Notes: generated by a model from the sequence alone, not told the origin. DNA of 45,004 nucleotides from Marine Group II euryarchaeote MED-G33 (GCA_949538655.1 CATISE010000082.1:1-45004), one strand, 5' to 3'. Shown: positions 32,028 through 40,270, counted from the first letter of the stretch. Made by a program: numbers and translations.

Positions 32028-34898
32028 TTAGAATGTGTATGAGCAAACGGGGCACATTGTCATACCTGGGGCGACATCAGCATTGCAAATTGGACAGGTA
32101 GTCGCTTCTACAACTTCGTCACCTGAGTCGTCAGCAGAACCCCCTGTTAACTTGGCCAAGGCAGCATCCATTTGGTCATCATCCGCTTCATTGTCCTCTT
32201 GAGAATCGATTTCATCGTCTGAATCTTCAGTTGCTTCCTCAATTTCATCTTCAGCTTCTTCGTCATCAGCATGATTATCCTCTTCAGCAACCTCTTCATC
32301 ATCCTCTTCATGGTCATCATCCGATTCTTCGACAGGCTCTTGTTCGGGCTCTACGTGTTCATCATCGTCTGAAGTTTCAACGACCTCTTCTTCATCTTCA
32401 GATTCGGCCATTGGAAGTGCTTCCGGGGGTTCATCATCTTCAATTTCAGCACCCACATCAATGCCATGGATTTCTTGGGCATCACTGACCTTGAAACCAG
32501 TTTCTGAATCACCTTTGAATTCGTAAGTAACCTCAATTCTCTCACCTCGAGAAACAGTGCCGATGTTCCATGACATCTTCTTGCCATCAGTAGTTGCATC
32601 TTCGACCATATCACAATCAACTGTTTTACCCGTGGATGATACAACCTTCCATTCTAGTAACTCAAATGCACCAGGGATTACATCATGGATTACGACATCC
32701 TTGAGTGCGGAATCAGCCCGGTTGTTGAACATAATCATGGCTTCATATCGCCCGGCTCCACCAGCAGGGAATACTTCCTTCCCAGAGTCATAGTTGACCT
32801 TTCTGTGCGTTACGCGTACTGCAGGGACGACATTGAGTCCCCGTGTCGCTACAGGACCATACCGCTCGGAACTGAAATCGATTCGTGCCGGTCCAGCGAC
32901 AACATCGTTTGAGGGGCTCGGATCTGGAGCAACCAATGGGTATGTGATGCACATCTTGTGACCTGGAGCCAAACCGATGGGACCCTTGGTACCGATTGTA
33001 ATCAACATCGTATGCCCTGGCCCATCAGGAGATGTCCGATTCTCCTCAAGTGTAATCCCTTCTTTGAGTTCGATTTTGAATTGGTCTCGGATGAGCTCAT
33101 TCCCATCGATAGTTGCCTTGACACTTTCCGCATCAGGGGCACTGAAAATTCCAGGGATATCATCAGTGATTCGAAGTAAATTGATGGTGGCCGAACCAGT
33201 ATTCTCAATATCCATTGTGGCCATCAATTGAGTCTCTCGATAATGTCGAAGTACATCGATCGAATACGATTTTTCAACTTCTGCTTCAAGAACCTCGATG
33301 GTGAGTGGTTGCAACGTCACAGTACCTTCAGTCATTCTACTGACTCGTGGCAAGACAGTGTAGAGTAATTCTTGACTGAATGTTGGTTTCTCTGTGGAGT
33401 GAACAACCTTGACATCGCTTTCCCATCGTCCATCTGGAAGAACATCATCTTCGACGTCATCGACTTCGAAAAGATGCTCATCTACTCCGGTTTGACTCAC
33501 GGTTAACTTGGTCAAATCAACCGTAAATGAGGATCTATTTTCAAAGACAGCCTGACAGCGATAATTGTCAGGTCTTTCATCTTCATCGACAACCATGTAT
33601 GAGAATCCTCGACAGTGTGCATCAACTTCATCGAAGTTCATACCCGAAAGTGTAGCATCTGCTGCGTAAGTTGCAGTCGCATGTCCAGCATCGATTGCAC
33701 CTACCGACTGTGCAGTAACTGCTGTGGGAATCGAAAGAGTTCGACTTTCACCGGAAGCCAGTCGACCCACAGTCCATGTTACTGTGTCGCCTTGCTTTTC
33801 GTATCCATCACCGTCATTGACTTGGATTTCAATCGGGAATGTTCGTGTAACGACAATATCGTTGAGTTGAACAGGGCTCATGTTTTCGACTTCAAGTTCC
33901 AAATCAATATCCTGTGCATCTCCACTCCGCTCAAGCGATAGACTTCTTTCTTGGTTCCGTGATGGGTTCGTATCAATTCGCTCTCGAACGCATAACATTC
34001 GGGGGCCGTCTACGCTGTAACCCACAGTTTCATCTGCGCCTGCTTCTAGTTCTGAGAAAGGAAGGTCAGATTCAATATCGGAGAAATCAGTGTTGTTTAA
34101 CAAAACATCAATATCCCACAATCGATCTTTATCACTAGGGTTCTTCAGTGTAAGAATACCCTTTACAGATTGCTTGACCATGTCTCCATCAGCAGTAAGT
34201 GTTACGTTTTCTGATTCGCTTAGAGTTCCTACCAATTTGTGCCCAGGAATTGCATCAACATCTACCGCACTTCGAATCTTTCCTCCCGCCATTGAGGATG
34301 TGGTAACAGTTGTTACTTGTTCAATTACTTCGCCAGCATCGTCAGATGAACCAAGTAAATCAAAGCTAGGAGGTGAAGGTGGTTCCTCTTCGGCTTGCTC
34401 ATCAGATGGGGCTGACTGTGTTAGTAAGTCAAGCCCTGGAGGTGCTGGGGGGGCGGCGTCCTCAACGTCGTCATGTTGTTCGGGTGCAGAGGTTAGATCG
34501 AGCCCTGGTGGTGCAGGTGGTTCTGGTGGTGCAGGTAGATCGAGCCCTGGTGGTGCAGGTGGTTCAGGCATCTCGATTTCTTCATCATCTGAATCATCTG
34601 CCAAAAGCTCAAGGGGGTCGACCAAATCATCGTCCATCATTGGTGGCGCAGGTGGTGCCATCTCAGGTGGTGCAGGTGGTGCTTCAGGAGCTTCGGGTGG
34701 CGCAGGTGGTTCCAATCCAGGTGGTGCTGGTGGAGTTGGTGGTATCGGCGGCTCTAACCCTGGTGGTGTCGGGGGCGTAGGCGGTGTTGGTGGTACCAGT
34801 CCAGGCGGTGCCGGGGGCGCAGGTGGCGCCTCCGGTGGAGCCAGTGGCAGTCCAGGTGGCATTGGGGGTATGTTTCCATCATCGTTTTCGTCGCTCAT
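32028..34898 (-). CDS. Proline-rich, DUF11-like beta-domain, acidic and zinc-ribbon protein
   Basis: The protein is 956 aa with an odd order of parts. Residues about 10-185 are low-complexity repeats of PPAPPGL type mixed with acidic patches. About 200-770 are several beta-sandwich units resembling DUF11/conserved-repeat domains (VSIPTAVTA-type strands, LTLKNPSDKDRLWD, IENTGSATINLLRITDDIPG, VVIHDVIPGAFELLEW). About 775-920 is an extremely acidic Asp/Glu tract. The end is a double CxxC zinc ribbon (CPICNADVAPGMTMCPVC). There is no signal peptide and no membrane helix, though DUF11-type domains are usually found on exported proteins. It would be a large cytoplasmic scaffold unless exported by an unknown route. 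Function is unknown. Confidence 0.8.
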   Translation of the reverse strand: MSDENDDGNIPPMPPGLPLAPPEAPPAPPAPPGLVPPTPPTPPTPPGLEPPIPPTPPAPPGLEPPAPPEAPEAPPAPPEMAPPAPPMMDDDLVDPLELLADDSDDEEIEMPEPPAPPGLDLPAPPEPPAPPGLDLTSAPEQHDDVEDAAPPAPPGLDLLTQSAPSDEQAEEEPPSPPSFDLLGSSDDAGEVIEQVTTVTTSSMAGGKIRSAVDVDAIPGHKLVGTLSESENVTLTADGDMVKQSVKGILTLKNPSDKDRLWDIDVLLNNTDFSDIESDLPFSELEAGADETVGYSVDGPRMLCVRERIDTNPSRNQERSLSLERSGDAQDIDLELEVENMSPVQLNDIVVTRTFPIEIQVNDGDGYEKQGDTVTWTVGRLASGESRTLSIPTAVTAQSVGAIDAGHATATYAADATLSGMNFDEVDAHCRGFSYMVVDEDERPDNYRCQAVFENRSSFTVDLTKLTVSQTGVDEHLFEVDDVEDDVLPDGRWESDVKVVHSTEKPTFSQELLYTVLPRVSRMTEGTVTLQPLTIEVLEAEVEKSYSIDVLRHYRETQLMATMDIENTGSATINLLRITDDIPGIFSAPDAESVKATIDGNELIRDQFKIELKEGITLEENRTSPDGPGHTMLITIGTKGPIGLAPGHKMCITYPLVAPDPSPSNDVVAGPARIDFSSERYGPVATRGLNVVPAVRVTHRKVNYDSGKEVFPAGGAGRYEAMIMFNNRADSALKDVVIHDVIPGAFELLEWKVVSSTGKTVDCDMVEDATTDGKKMSWNIGTVSRGERIEVTYEFKGDSETGFKVSDAQEIHGIDVGAEIEDDEPPEALPMAESEDEEEVVETSDDDEHVEPEQEPVEESDDDHEEDDEEVAEEDNHADDEEAEDEIEEATEDSDDEIDSQEDNEADDDQMDAALAKLTGGSADDSGDEVVEATTCPICNADVAPGMTMCPVCSYTF
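34340..34870 (-). repeat. Proline-rich low-complexity repeat (coding)
   Basis: The stretch encodes PPAPP and PPGLDL/PPGLEP units. On the plus strand it reads as repeated GGTGGTGCAGGTGG-like DNA. The third-base pattern varies between copies, so selection appears to keep the protein repeat. Such DNA is prone to length change and to assembly collapse. Confidence 0.8.
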
Positions 34899-34980
34899 TG
34901 AAATTCCTCCATCGCAATGCGTGGGATAGCATCACGACGATATTGGAGGCCGTATAACCATTGTTGAACGGCAAATAGCC

Positions 34981-34994
34981 CGGTCCTAGGACCG
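34981..34994. promoter_or_regulatory. 14-bp perfect palindrome between divergent genes
   Basis: CGGTCCTAGGACCG is a perfect palindrome in the 142-bp gap between the proline-rich gene (start 34898) and the GPN GTPase (start 35041). A shared operator or a hairpin is possible. Imperfect direct repeats ACCATTGTTGA and ACCACTGTTGA flank it. Confidence 0.4.
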
Positions 34995-35040
34995 CAGGAG
35001 TGTCGGAGGGTTGATGAACCACTGTTGATGGCCCCCCATT

Positions 35041-35859
35041 GTGAGTGTAAGCGATAGCAGCACGCCCCCCGTAATTTTCGTAGTTGGAACCGCTGGTGCC
35101 GGTAAGAGCACGCTGGTTACAGCATTCCAGCGTTGGACTCGTTTCCTCGAAGTTGAGTGTCTTACAATTAACCTTGATCCTGGAGCCGAAAGAGTACACT
35201 ATGACCCTGAGTTTGACGTTAGAGATTTGATTTCACTCCACGAAGTCATGGAGGAATACGATTTGGGCCCCAATGGTGCACAAATTCTAGCAGCGGATCT
35301 AGTTGCAGCTCAATCCTATGACATTCAGGACGAATTAGAAGGTCTTTCAGGAGATTTACTCGTCATCGATACGCCCGGGCAAGTCGAATTGTTTGCCTTC
35401 CGTGAAGCCAGTTCTCACATGGTCGAAGTACTTGGCCAAGGTCAGGCGGCTCTTGTTTTCCTGTTTGATCCAATGTTGTCGCAATCTGCTTCAGGCTTCG
35501 TGTCACAAATGCTACTCTCCAACATTGTCCATTTCAGATTGGGACTTCCTACAGCCAATTTCCTGTCAAAGGCAGATTTGTTACCACCTGAAGACCTTGA
35601 ACGAGTTCTCGGGTGGGGTGAAGATTTAGATCAACTCGAAGCGGCATTGTTCGAAGAAGCCGGCGGACAAAGAACAGAATTTGCCATCGGTCAACTGAGA
35701 ATGATGCAAAATGCACAAATTCAACCCGGTCTAATCCCTCTATCAAGTGAGCAAGAAGAGGGACTTGCAGACATCCTATCGTTCGCCCAGAGTATTTTTG
35801 GAGGCATGGCAGATACCCGCGATGGTTTTGCTGGCGATATTGATCATGAGCGAAATTGA
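35041..35859 (+). CDS. GPN-loop GTPase
   Basis: The protein is 272 aa from a GTG start at 35041. The P-loop GTAGAGKST lies at residues 16-24. The defining GPN motif is in YDLGPNGA (Gly76-Pro-Asn). VIDTPGQVELF is the Walker B region, and the guanine-specificity motif is SKAD. Eukaryotic homologues (Gpn1-3/XAB1) assemble and import RNA polymerase II. The archaeal protein forms homodimers and its role is not settled. It is in one unit with argF, whose start overlaps or closely follows the stop. Confidence 0.92.
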   Translation: MSVSDSSTPPVIFVVGTAGAGKSTLVTAFQRWTRFLEVECLTINLDPGAERVHYDPEFDVRDLISLHEVMEEYDLGPNGAQILAADLVAAQSYDIQDELEGLSGDLLVIDTPGQVELFAFREASSHMVEVLGQGQAALVFLFDPMLSQSASGFVSQMLLSNIVHFRLGLPTANFLSKADLLPPEDLERVLGWGEDLDQLEAALFEEAGGQRTEFAIGQLRMMQNAQIQPGLIPLSSEQEEGLADILSFAQSIFGGMADTRDGFAGDIDHERN

Positions 35860-35867
35860 GGGATACA

Positions 35868-36821
35868 ATGAGTGAGATTCAGCACCTTCTATCAATTGCA
35901 GATTTAGGCGACGATTTCCGAAGCATTCTCGAATGGGCAATTCAATACAAACAAGATCCAGAACCCGATTATGATTTCAAACCCCTCGATGAACTTAGCA
36001 TCGGTTGCATTTACGAAAAACCCAGTACGAGAACCAGAGTCTCATTCGAAGTTGGCATTCACAAATTGGGTGGACAACCCCTCACTCTACTGAAGAATGA
36101 TATTCAGATGGGGAAATCCGAGACAATCGCCGATACCGGGGCGGTTCTTTCTCGATTCCTAGATGGTATCACTTACCGTTGCTTTGGCCACGATATGGTT
36201 TCCACACTTTCTGAGAGTTCAACAGTACCTGTAATCAACGCGCTCTCTGACAAACACCACCCCTGTCAAGCCGCGGCTGATCTGATGACAATCATGGAGC
36301 GAAATCCTACATTAGAAGGGGAAAGAGTTGCTTGGGTTGGTGATGGTAACAATGTATTGCACGATTTGATGCTGGCCTGTGCAATGTTGGGTGTAGACTG
36401 CACATGGGCTGTTCCCAAGGGTTTCGAACCGGATCAAGACGTTGTTGATATGGCGAATGAAATAGCCGAAAAAACAGGTTCGATGCTGATTGAAACGAAC
36501 AACCCGGTGGATGCATGTAAGAATGCCACAATCATTTACACAGATGTTTTCATCAGTATGGGTGAGGAACATCTTACTGACAAAATGAATGCTTTCAAGG
36601 GATTCCAAGTCAACGAAGAATTGGTTGCTCATGCAACGAGTGATTACGGATTCATGCACTGTCTACCAGCCCATAGAGGGGAAGAAGTCACTGATGGTGT
36701 AATCGATAGTGACAATAGTATTGTTTTTGATCAAGCAGAGAATAGAATGTGGGCGCAAATGGCGATTATGACATACCTATGCAACCCTGCTGCATTCCAT
36801 GCCTATAACGAGTTGTATTAG
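35868..36821 (+). CDS. argF: Ornithine carbamoyltransferase
   Basis: The protein is 317 aa from the ATG at 35868; a TTG at 35856 overlaps the previous stop. The carbamoyl phosphate site is KPSTRTRVSF, followed by HPCQ. The ornithine side has SMG (DVFISMGEE) and the HCLPAHRGEEV block, which separates ornithine from aspartate transcarbamoylases. It makes citrulline in arginine synthesis. The stop overlaps the convergent UbiA-family gene by 4 bp (TTAG). Confidence 0.95.
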   Translation: MSEIQHLLSIADLGDDFRSILEWAIQYKQDPEPDYDFKPLDELSIGCIYEKPSTRTRVSFEVGIHKLGGQPLTLLKNDIQMGKSETIADTGAVLSRFLDGITYRCFGHDMVSTLSESSTVPVINALSDKHHPCQAAADLMTIMERNPTLEGERVAWVGDGNNVLHDLMLACAMLGVDCTWAVPKGFEPDQDVVDMANEIAEKTGSMLIETNNPVDACKNATIIYTDVFISMGEEHLTDKMNAFKGFQVNEELVAHATSDYGFMHCLPAHRGEEVTDGVIDSDNSIVFDQAENRMWAQMAIMTYLCNPAAFHAYNELY

Positions 36822-37708
36822 GCCGAAATTAGAACGGTTGCCAAGAATCCAGCCAGCCCAAGAAGCATGGCCATACGAAGACTCTTTTGTGCCGCGTGGT
36901 CTTCACCTCTATAGAGGCGTGGTTTGATGGATACCAGTGTGAACATTGCTGGGGCCTGCAACAATAGAAGTTCCATCGGAAGTAACCCCCTCGCATAAGG
37001 TGCAACGAGTGGTATGAGGGCGGCGAGAACCAACAATTGCGCAATCGTTCTCGAACGCTCAGCCCCAATTTGTTTTGGCAAAGTTTCACGATCTTCATCC
37101 CCACTTTGATCCTCAATATCCTTTACAATCTCGCGTGCAGCATTGACCAACATTGCAACCAGAGCAACGATCCATACAAGCGGTGTTGAAATTCCATTTA
37201 CAGCCGCAGCTCCAAATACGATAACGATACCAACGAGTAATGAAACTGCAATGTTGCCTGAGAGACCTTTGTGCTTGAGCATGAATGATGCAGGGACAAC
37301 CATTTCGTAATGGAACATTAATAGAAATGCGACAAACCAAATCCCGATACTTGGTAGCCACGAAACAAGATGTTCAGAATAGAGAGCTGCAACAGTCATG
37401 GCGCCGAGTAGAGCGATGATTGACGATAGGAATGCTGCACGACCAACCGCTTTGGCTTGAATCAGCGTCAATGCACCACTAGGGATTGGCCTTTCTGGAT
37501 GATTGAGTGCATCAGTTTCGTGATCTTGTACATCATTGAATGCATTCCATGCAGCCATGAAAGTCGCTACACATATCGAATGTAGTAATACGAGTAACAA
37601 TTCAACTTGCGTGAATTCCGTAGTCACCATCAATGCGCCAACAGCTACTGTGGAGGCTCCAACAAGGACATTACCTCCGCGCACGAGGTGCCACACAGGG
37701 TGGGTCAT
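36818..37708 (-). CDS. UbiA-family prenyltransferase, probable digeranylgeranylglyceryl phosphate synthase
   Basis: The protein is 296 aa with about eight to nine membrane helices. The first Asp-rich motif is NDVQDHETD (Asn58, Asp59, Asp62, Asp66) with NHPERPIPSG right after, and the second is DIEDQSGDED. These are the Mg-diphosphate sites of the UbiA fold. The NHPERPIPSG segment is typical of archaeal GGGP geranylgeranyltransferases, which add the second isoprenoid chain to the membrane lipid backbone. Other UbiA activities cannot be excluded. The start is MTHPVWHLVRGGN at 37708. Confidence 0.87.
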   Translation of the reverse strand: MTHPVWHLVRGGNVLVGASTVAVGALMVTTEFTQVELLLVLLHSICVATFMAAWNAFNDVQDHETDALNHPERPIPSGALTLIQAKAVGRAAFLSSIIALLGAMTVAALYSEHLVSWLPSIGIWFVAFLLMFHYEMVVPASFMLKHKGLSGNIAVSLLVGIVIVFGAAAVNGISTPLVWIVALVAMLVNAAREIVKDIEDQSGDEDRETLPKQIGAERSRTIAQLLVLAALIPLVAPYARGLLPMELLLLQAPAMFTLVSIKPRLYRGEDHAAQKSLRMAMLLGLAGFLATVLISA

Positions 37709-37740
37709 GATACTCGCGTCATGCAGACATCACTTGATGC

Positions 37741-38013
37741 CTACGCTGTCGCCTTCGTCGGCCCACTACCACCATGATTTCGTCCAGATAGGGCCCACAG
37801 GCAGACACTATATCTTGCCCCTCGGAAGAAATCCCTGACACTTCCGACCTTTTCGAATCGTATATCTTTGGCCAAAATATTGCCGACCTGGTTCATCGTC
37901 GCTCCCCAACTGAAGCGCTCGTTAAGATGATCGAAAACCTCGACCGTATTCGCTCGTCCACGTTCAGCGAGGAAGATGTGCACTTCTTCTCGGAGTCTCT
38001 TTGTTCGACTCAA
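37741..38013 (-). CDS. Small winged-helix-like protein (90 aa)
   Basis: The frame is open to a TTG at 38079. I prefer the TTG at 38013 because it follows a strong ribosome binding site (GGAGGCGAT, 7 nt spacing) and removes an unlikely Pro/Gly-rich lead. The protein begins with SRTKRLREEV, then a helix-turn-helix-like run (VHIFLAERGRANTVEVFDHLN, split here as two helices; MNQVGNILAKD) and a basic wing (FEKVGSVRDFF). A DNA-binding role is inferred; no family is recognised. No ATG start exists. It lies 32 bp upstream of the UbiA gene on the same strand. Confidence 0.62.
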   Translation of the reverse strand: MSRTKRLREEVHIFLAERGRANTVEVFDHLNERFSWGATMNQVGNILAKDIRFEKVGSVRDFFRGARYSVCLWALSGRNHGGSGPTKATA

Positions 38014-38380
38014 GCCATCGCCTCCAGACTTCGCTGGTGAAGGTGCTTCCAAGCAGTTGGTTGTGCGAGGGGTCGCCAATTTCCATTCTCTTTGTTACCA
38101 CTCGCGTGCACGAGGGCTCCATCTTTCGTATTCCGTGGTCTCCGTGTCGCCACAAGGGTGGCAAACGAGACCGATTCTACTTGCTGCATTTTTTCGGTTT
38201 GCATGAAGGTTGCCAAAGTGGGGGTGCCTATGAAGAAAAGTAGGTGTGTGTAAATGAATATGAAAGTGCTTTAGCGACGCAGCCCCTCGTTTTTCAAATT
38301 CATATTTATCTGAAACTGAAGCATCAGGAGCATATTCACAGCGTTCCGTTGATATACGGGCTATCAATCGCCCGTCATAC
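38014..38380. other. Region without a confident gene (367 bp)
   Basis: Several frames are open here by chance on both strands. The best candidate is a 64-codon minus-strand frame at 38010-38204. It begins with an ATG and its TGA overlaps the TTG start of the winged-helix gene by 4 nt, as in coupled genes. A second minus frame (37964-38164) is also open. The region also holds a hairpin GCCAC, loop AAGG, GTGGC (38149-38162) and an AT-rich stretch with TATA-like elements near 38300-38310. I cannot decide whether it codes. Confidence 0.4.
38351..38357 (+). promoter_or_regulatory. TATA box of tRNA-Glu
   Basis: GATATAC is centred 27 bp before the tRNA-Glu 5' end, the standard archaeal distance. 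Confidence 0.55.
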
Positions 38381-38453
38381 GCTCGTATGGTGTAGCGGCC
38401 CATCATGGTGGACTCTCAATCCATCGACCCGGATTCGAATTCCGGTACGAGCA
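38381..38453 (+). tRNA. tRNA-Glu (CTC)
   Basis: This is a complete cloverleaf of 73 nt. The acceptor is GCTCGTA/TACGAGC with A73. The anticodon stem GTGGA/TCCAT has loop CTCTCAA (anticodon CTC). The T arm is CCGGA-TTCGAAT-TCCGG. No CCA is encoded (TCT follows). The acyl-CoA dehydrogenase gene starts 52 bp downstream. Confidence 0.95.
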
Positions 38454-38505
38454 TCTCTCAGCACATTGTGGCAATTTTCATGAGCATGCCCTGTGTCGAG
38501 GGGGC

Positions 38506-39717
38506 ATGGACGACTGGCGAAACTTCGACATTGCGAATCCAACCGAGGAACATAGGATGATTCGCGAGATGGTTCGTGACTTCGTAAAGGAAGAGGTTGA
38601 ACCGCAGGCATTAGAGTATGACCGTGATGAAAAATTCAACCTTGAATTGTTTCGAAAACTTGGTGATTATGGCTTACTAGGAATCACCGTCAGTGAGGAT
38701 TTTGGAGGGGCCAATATGGATGCTACAGCTGTTGCGATCGTAAATGAAGAACTATCCTATTCCGATCCAGGTTTCTGTCTTGCATATCTCGCACATTCAC
38801 AATTGACTGTCAACAATCTGGCGTATAATGGCTCAGAAGAGCAGAAGTTGAGGTATCTACCTGGGCTTTGCTCTGGTGAGTTGGTTGGGTGTATGGCAAT
38901 GTCTGAACCCGACTATGGAACAGATGTACTGGGTATGGCCACCACTGCCACTCTACAGGAAGATGGGAATTGGTGTATCAATGGCCGAAAGATGTGGATT
39001 ACAAATGGAGTCATCGATGAGGATGGGACTCCTGCAGATATCGTTTGGTTGTACGCACGTACAGGTACAACTGAAAGGGGTCGCCCCGAACTTTCGACAT
39101 TCATTATCGAAAAGGGCATGCCTGGATACAAATCAGGGCAGAAGATCATTGACAAACTGGGGATGAGAGCATCCAATACAGCTGAGCTCGTTTTTGAAGA
39201 TTGTATCGTTCCTGCTGCTAATTTGGTTGGCGAACCAGGCAGTTCAATCCATCACATGATGCGTAATCTTGAGATTGAACGTGTCGCTTTAGCGGCTCAA
39301 GCAATCGGGATATCAAGACGCTGTCTTGCCGACATGTCGAGATATGCGGGTGAACGTGAGGCATTCGGCAAACCAATCCAACAGTTTGGCCAAATGCAGC
39401 GCCATATCGGCGAGTCTTGGGCTGAATATCGTGCAATGCGCGCCTATGTGTATGAAACCTGTCGAGTCATGGATTTGGAAACAGGTGGGCAACGGCTAGA
39501 CTCTGATGGTGTCAAATTGTTTGCCACCACCGCTGCGAAAAACATTGCAGATCGAGCCATACAGGTAATGGGTGGGTATGGGTATGTTGGCGAATATGTC
39601 GTTGAACGACTTTGGAGGGATGCAAAGCTATTGGAAATTGGCGGAGGCACTCTCGAAAGCCATCAGAAAAACATCACCCGTGATTTGGCAAAGAATCCTG
39701 ATCCCATTGAGGATTAA
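38506..39717 (+). CDS. Acyl-CoA dehydrogenase, isovaleryl-CoA dehydrogenase-like
   Basis: The protein is 403 aa with the full ACAD fold: an N-terminal helical domain, FAD-binding middle segments (AMSEPDYGTD, KMWITNG), and a C-terminal helical domain (REAFGKPIQQFG, QVMGGYGYVGEY). Most ACADs place the catalytic Glu just before a GT in the last third. Here that place reads EIGGGT, with Gly. Instead a Glu in NLEIERVAL matches the base used by isovaleryl-CoA dehydrogenases. This points to branched-chain (leucine-type) acyl-CoA oxidation. It is followed after 2 bp by the HD hydrolase gene. No other fatty acid or leucine pathway gene is in view. Confidence 0.9.
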   Translation: MDDWRNFDIANPTEEHRMIREMVRDFVKEEVEPQALEYDRDEKFNLELFRKLGDYGLLGITVSEDFGGANMDATAVAIVNEELSYSDPGFCLAYLAHSQLTVNNLAYNGSEEQKLRYLPGLCSGELVGCMAMSEPDYGTDVLGMATTATLQEDGNWCINGRKMWITNGVIDEDGTPADIVWLYARTGTTERGRPELSTFIIEKGMPGYKSGQKIIDKLGMRASNTAELVFEDCIVPAANLVGEPGSSIHHMMRNLEIERVALAAQAIGISRRCLADMSRYAGEREAFGKPIQQFGQMQRHIGESWAEYRAMRAYVYETCRVMDLETGGQRLDSDGVKLFATTAAKNIADRAIQVMGGYGYVGEYVVERLWRDAKLLEIGGGTLESHQKNITRDLAKNPDPIED

Positions 39718-39719
39718 TC

Positions 39720-40169
39720 ATGGAATCCAAGGATGCACTGATTGAGGCGCTTGGCCTCAAGAATGTAGTTCGAGCTGGATGGGTTCGTGCTGGTGTGGTG
39801 CAGCCAGAATCGGTTGCAGCTCATTCATGGGGCATGGCCATGTTGGCCACACAACTGTGTCCTGAGCATCTGAATCTTCAACGTGTACTCGAATTGTGTA
39901 TATTGCACGATGTTGCAGAAGTTATCGTGGGTGACATCACACCACATGATGGTATCACGGCTTCCGAAAAGCACCGTTTGGAAGTAGAAGCAATCCGAAC
40001 AATGGGAATTGATGCTGAAGAAGTCTTTGTAGAATATGAGCAACAATTGACTGAAGAATCACAGTTTGTTCGTTACTTAGACAAGTTGGATATGGCCCTA
40101 CAAGCAGAAATTTATGAAGGGCAAGGATTGGACCTGAACGAGTTCAAGAAGGCTGTTGAAAGGTGGTAG
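39720..40169 (+). CDS. HD-domain hydrolase, YfbR/HDDC2-like (5'-deoxynucleotidase type)
   Basis: The protein is 149 aa. Metal ligands of the HD fold are visible: His35 (VAAHSWGMA), His63-Asp64 (ILHDVAEV) and a late Asp in YLDKLDMAL (Asp121 or Asp124). The spacing and the GDITPHDG segment resemble YfbR/HDDC2 enzymes, which remove phosphate from deoxynucleoside monophosphates. Its stop codon TAG (40167-40169) lies inside the 3' end of the opposite-strand tRNA-Gln gene. Confidence 0.87.
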   Translation: MESKDALIEALGLKNVVRAGWVRAGVVQPESVAAHSWGMAMLATQLCPEHLNLQRVLELCILHDVAEVIVGDITPHDGITASEKHRLEVEAIRTMGIDAEEVFVEYEQQLTEESQFVRYLDKLDMALQAEIYEGQGLDLNEFKKAVERW

Positions 40170-40239
40170 TCCCGGGAGGATTCGAACCTCCGTCCCCTGG
40201 ACCAAAACCAGAGATGATGGACCGCTACACAACGGGACT
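40167..40239 (-). tRNA. tRNA-Gln (TTG)
   Basis: This is a 73-nt cloverleaf on the minus strand. The acceptor is AGTCCCG/CGGGACT with A73. The anticodon stem is TCTGG/CCAGG with a terminal wobble pair and loop TTTTGGT (anticodon TTG). The T arm is GGAGG-TTCGAAT-CCTCC. No CCA is encoded. The 3' end overlaps the HD-gene stop codon by 3 bp. Confidence 0.93.
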
Positions 40240-40261
40240 GCAGTCCGCCGGGGGGGCCCAT

Positions 40262-40270
40262 GATTATTGA
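40262..40270 (-). promoter_or_regulatory. TATA box of tRNA-Gln
   Basis: On the minus strand this reads TCAATAATC, centred 27 bp before the tRNA 5' end at 40239. Confidence 0.5.

Noticed and set aside
34090..34929. A 279-codon plus-strand frame rich in Gly (GGAGG-type repeats)
   Set aside because: It is the mirror of the proline-rich part of the minus-strand gene. Antisense of Pro codons gives Gly, so the open frame is a by-product.
38375..38611. Minus-strand frame across tRNA-Glu
   Set aside because: It is antisense to a well-formed tRNA and to the first codons of the acyl-CoA dehydrogenase.
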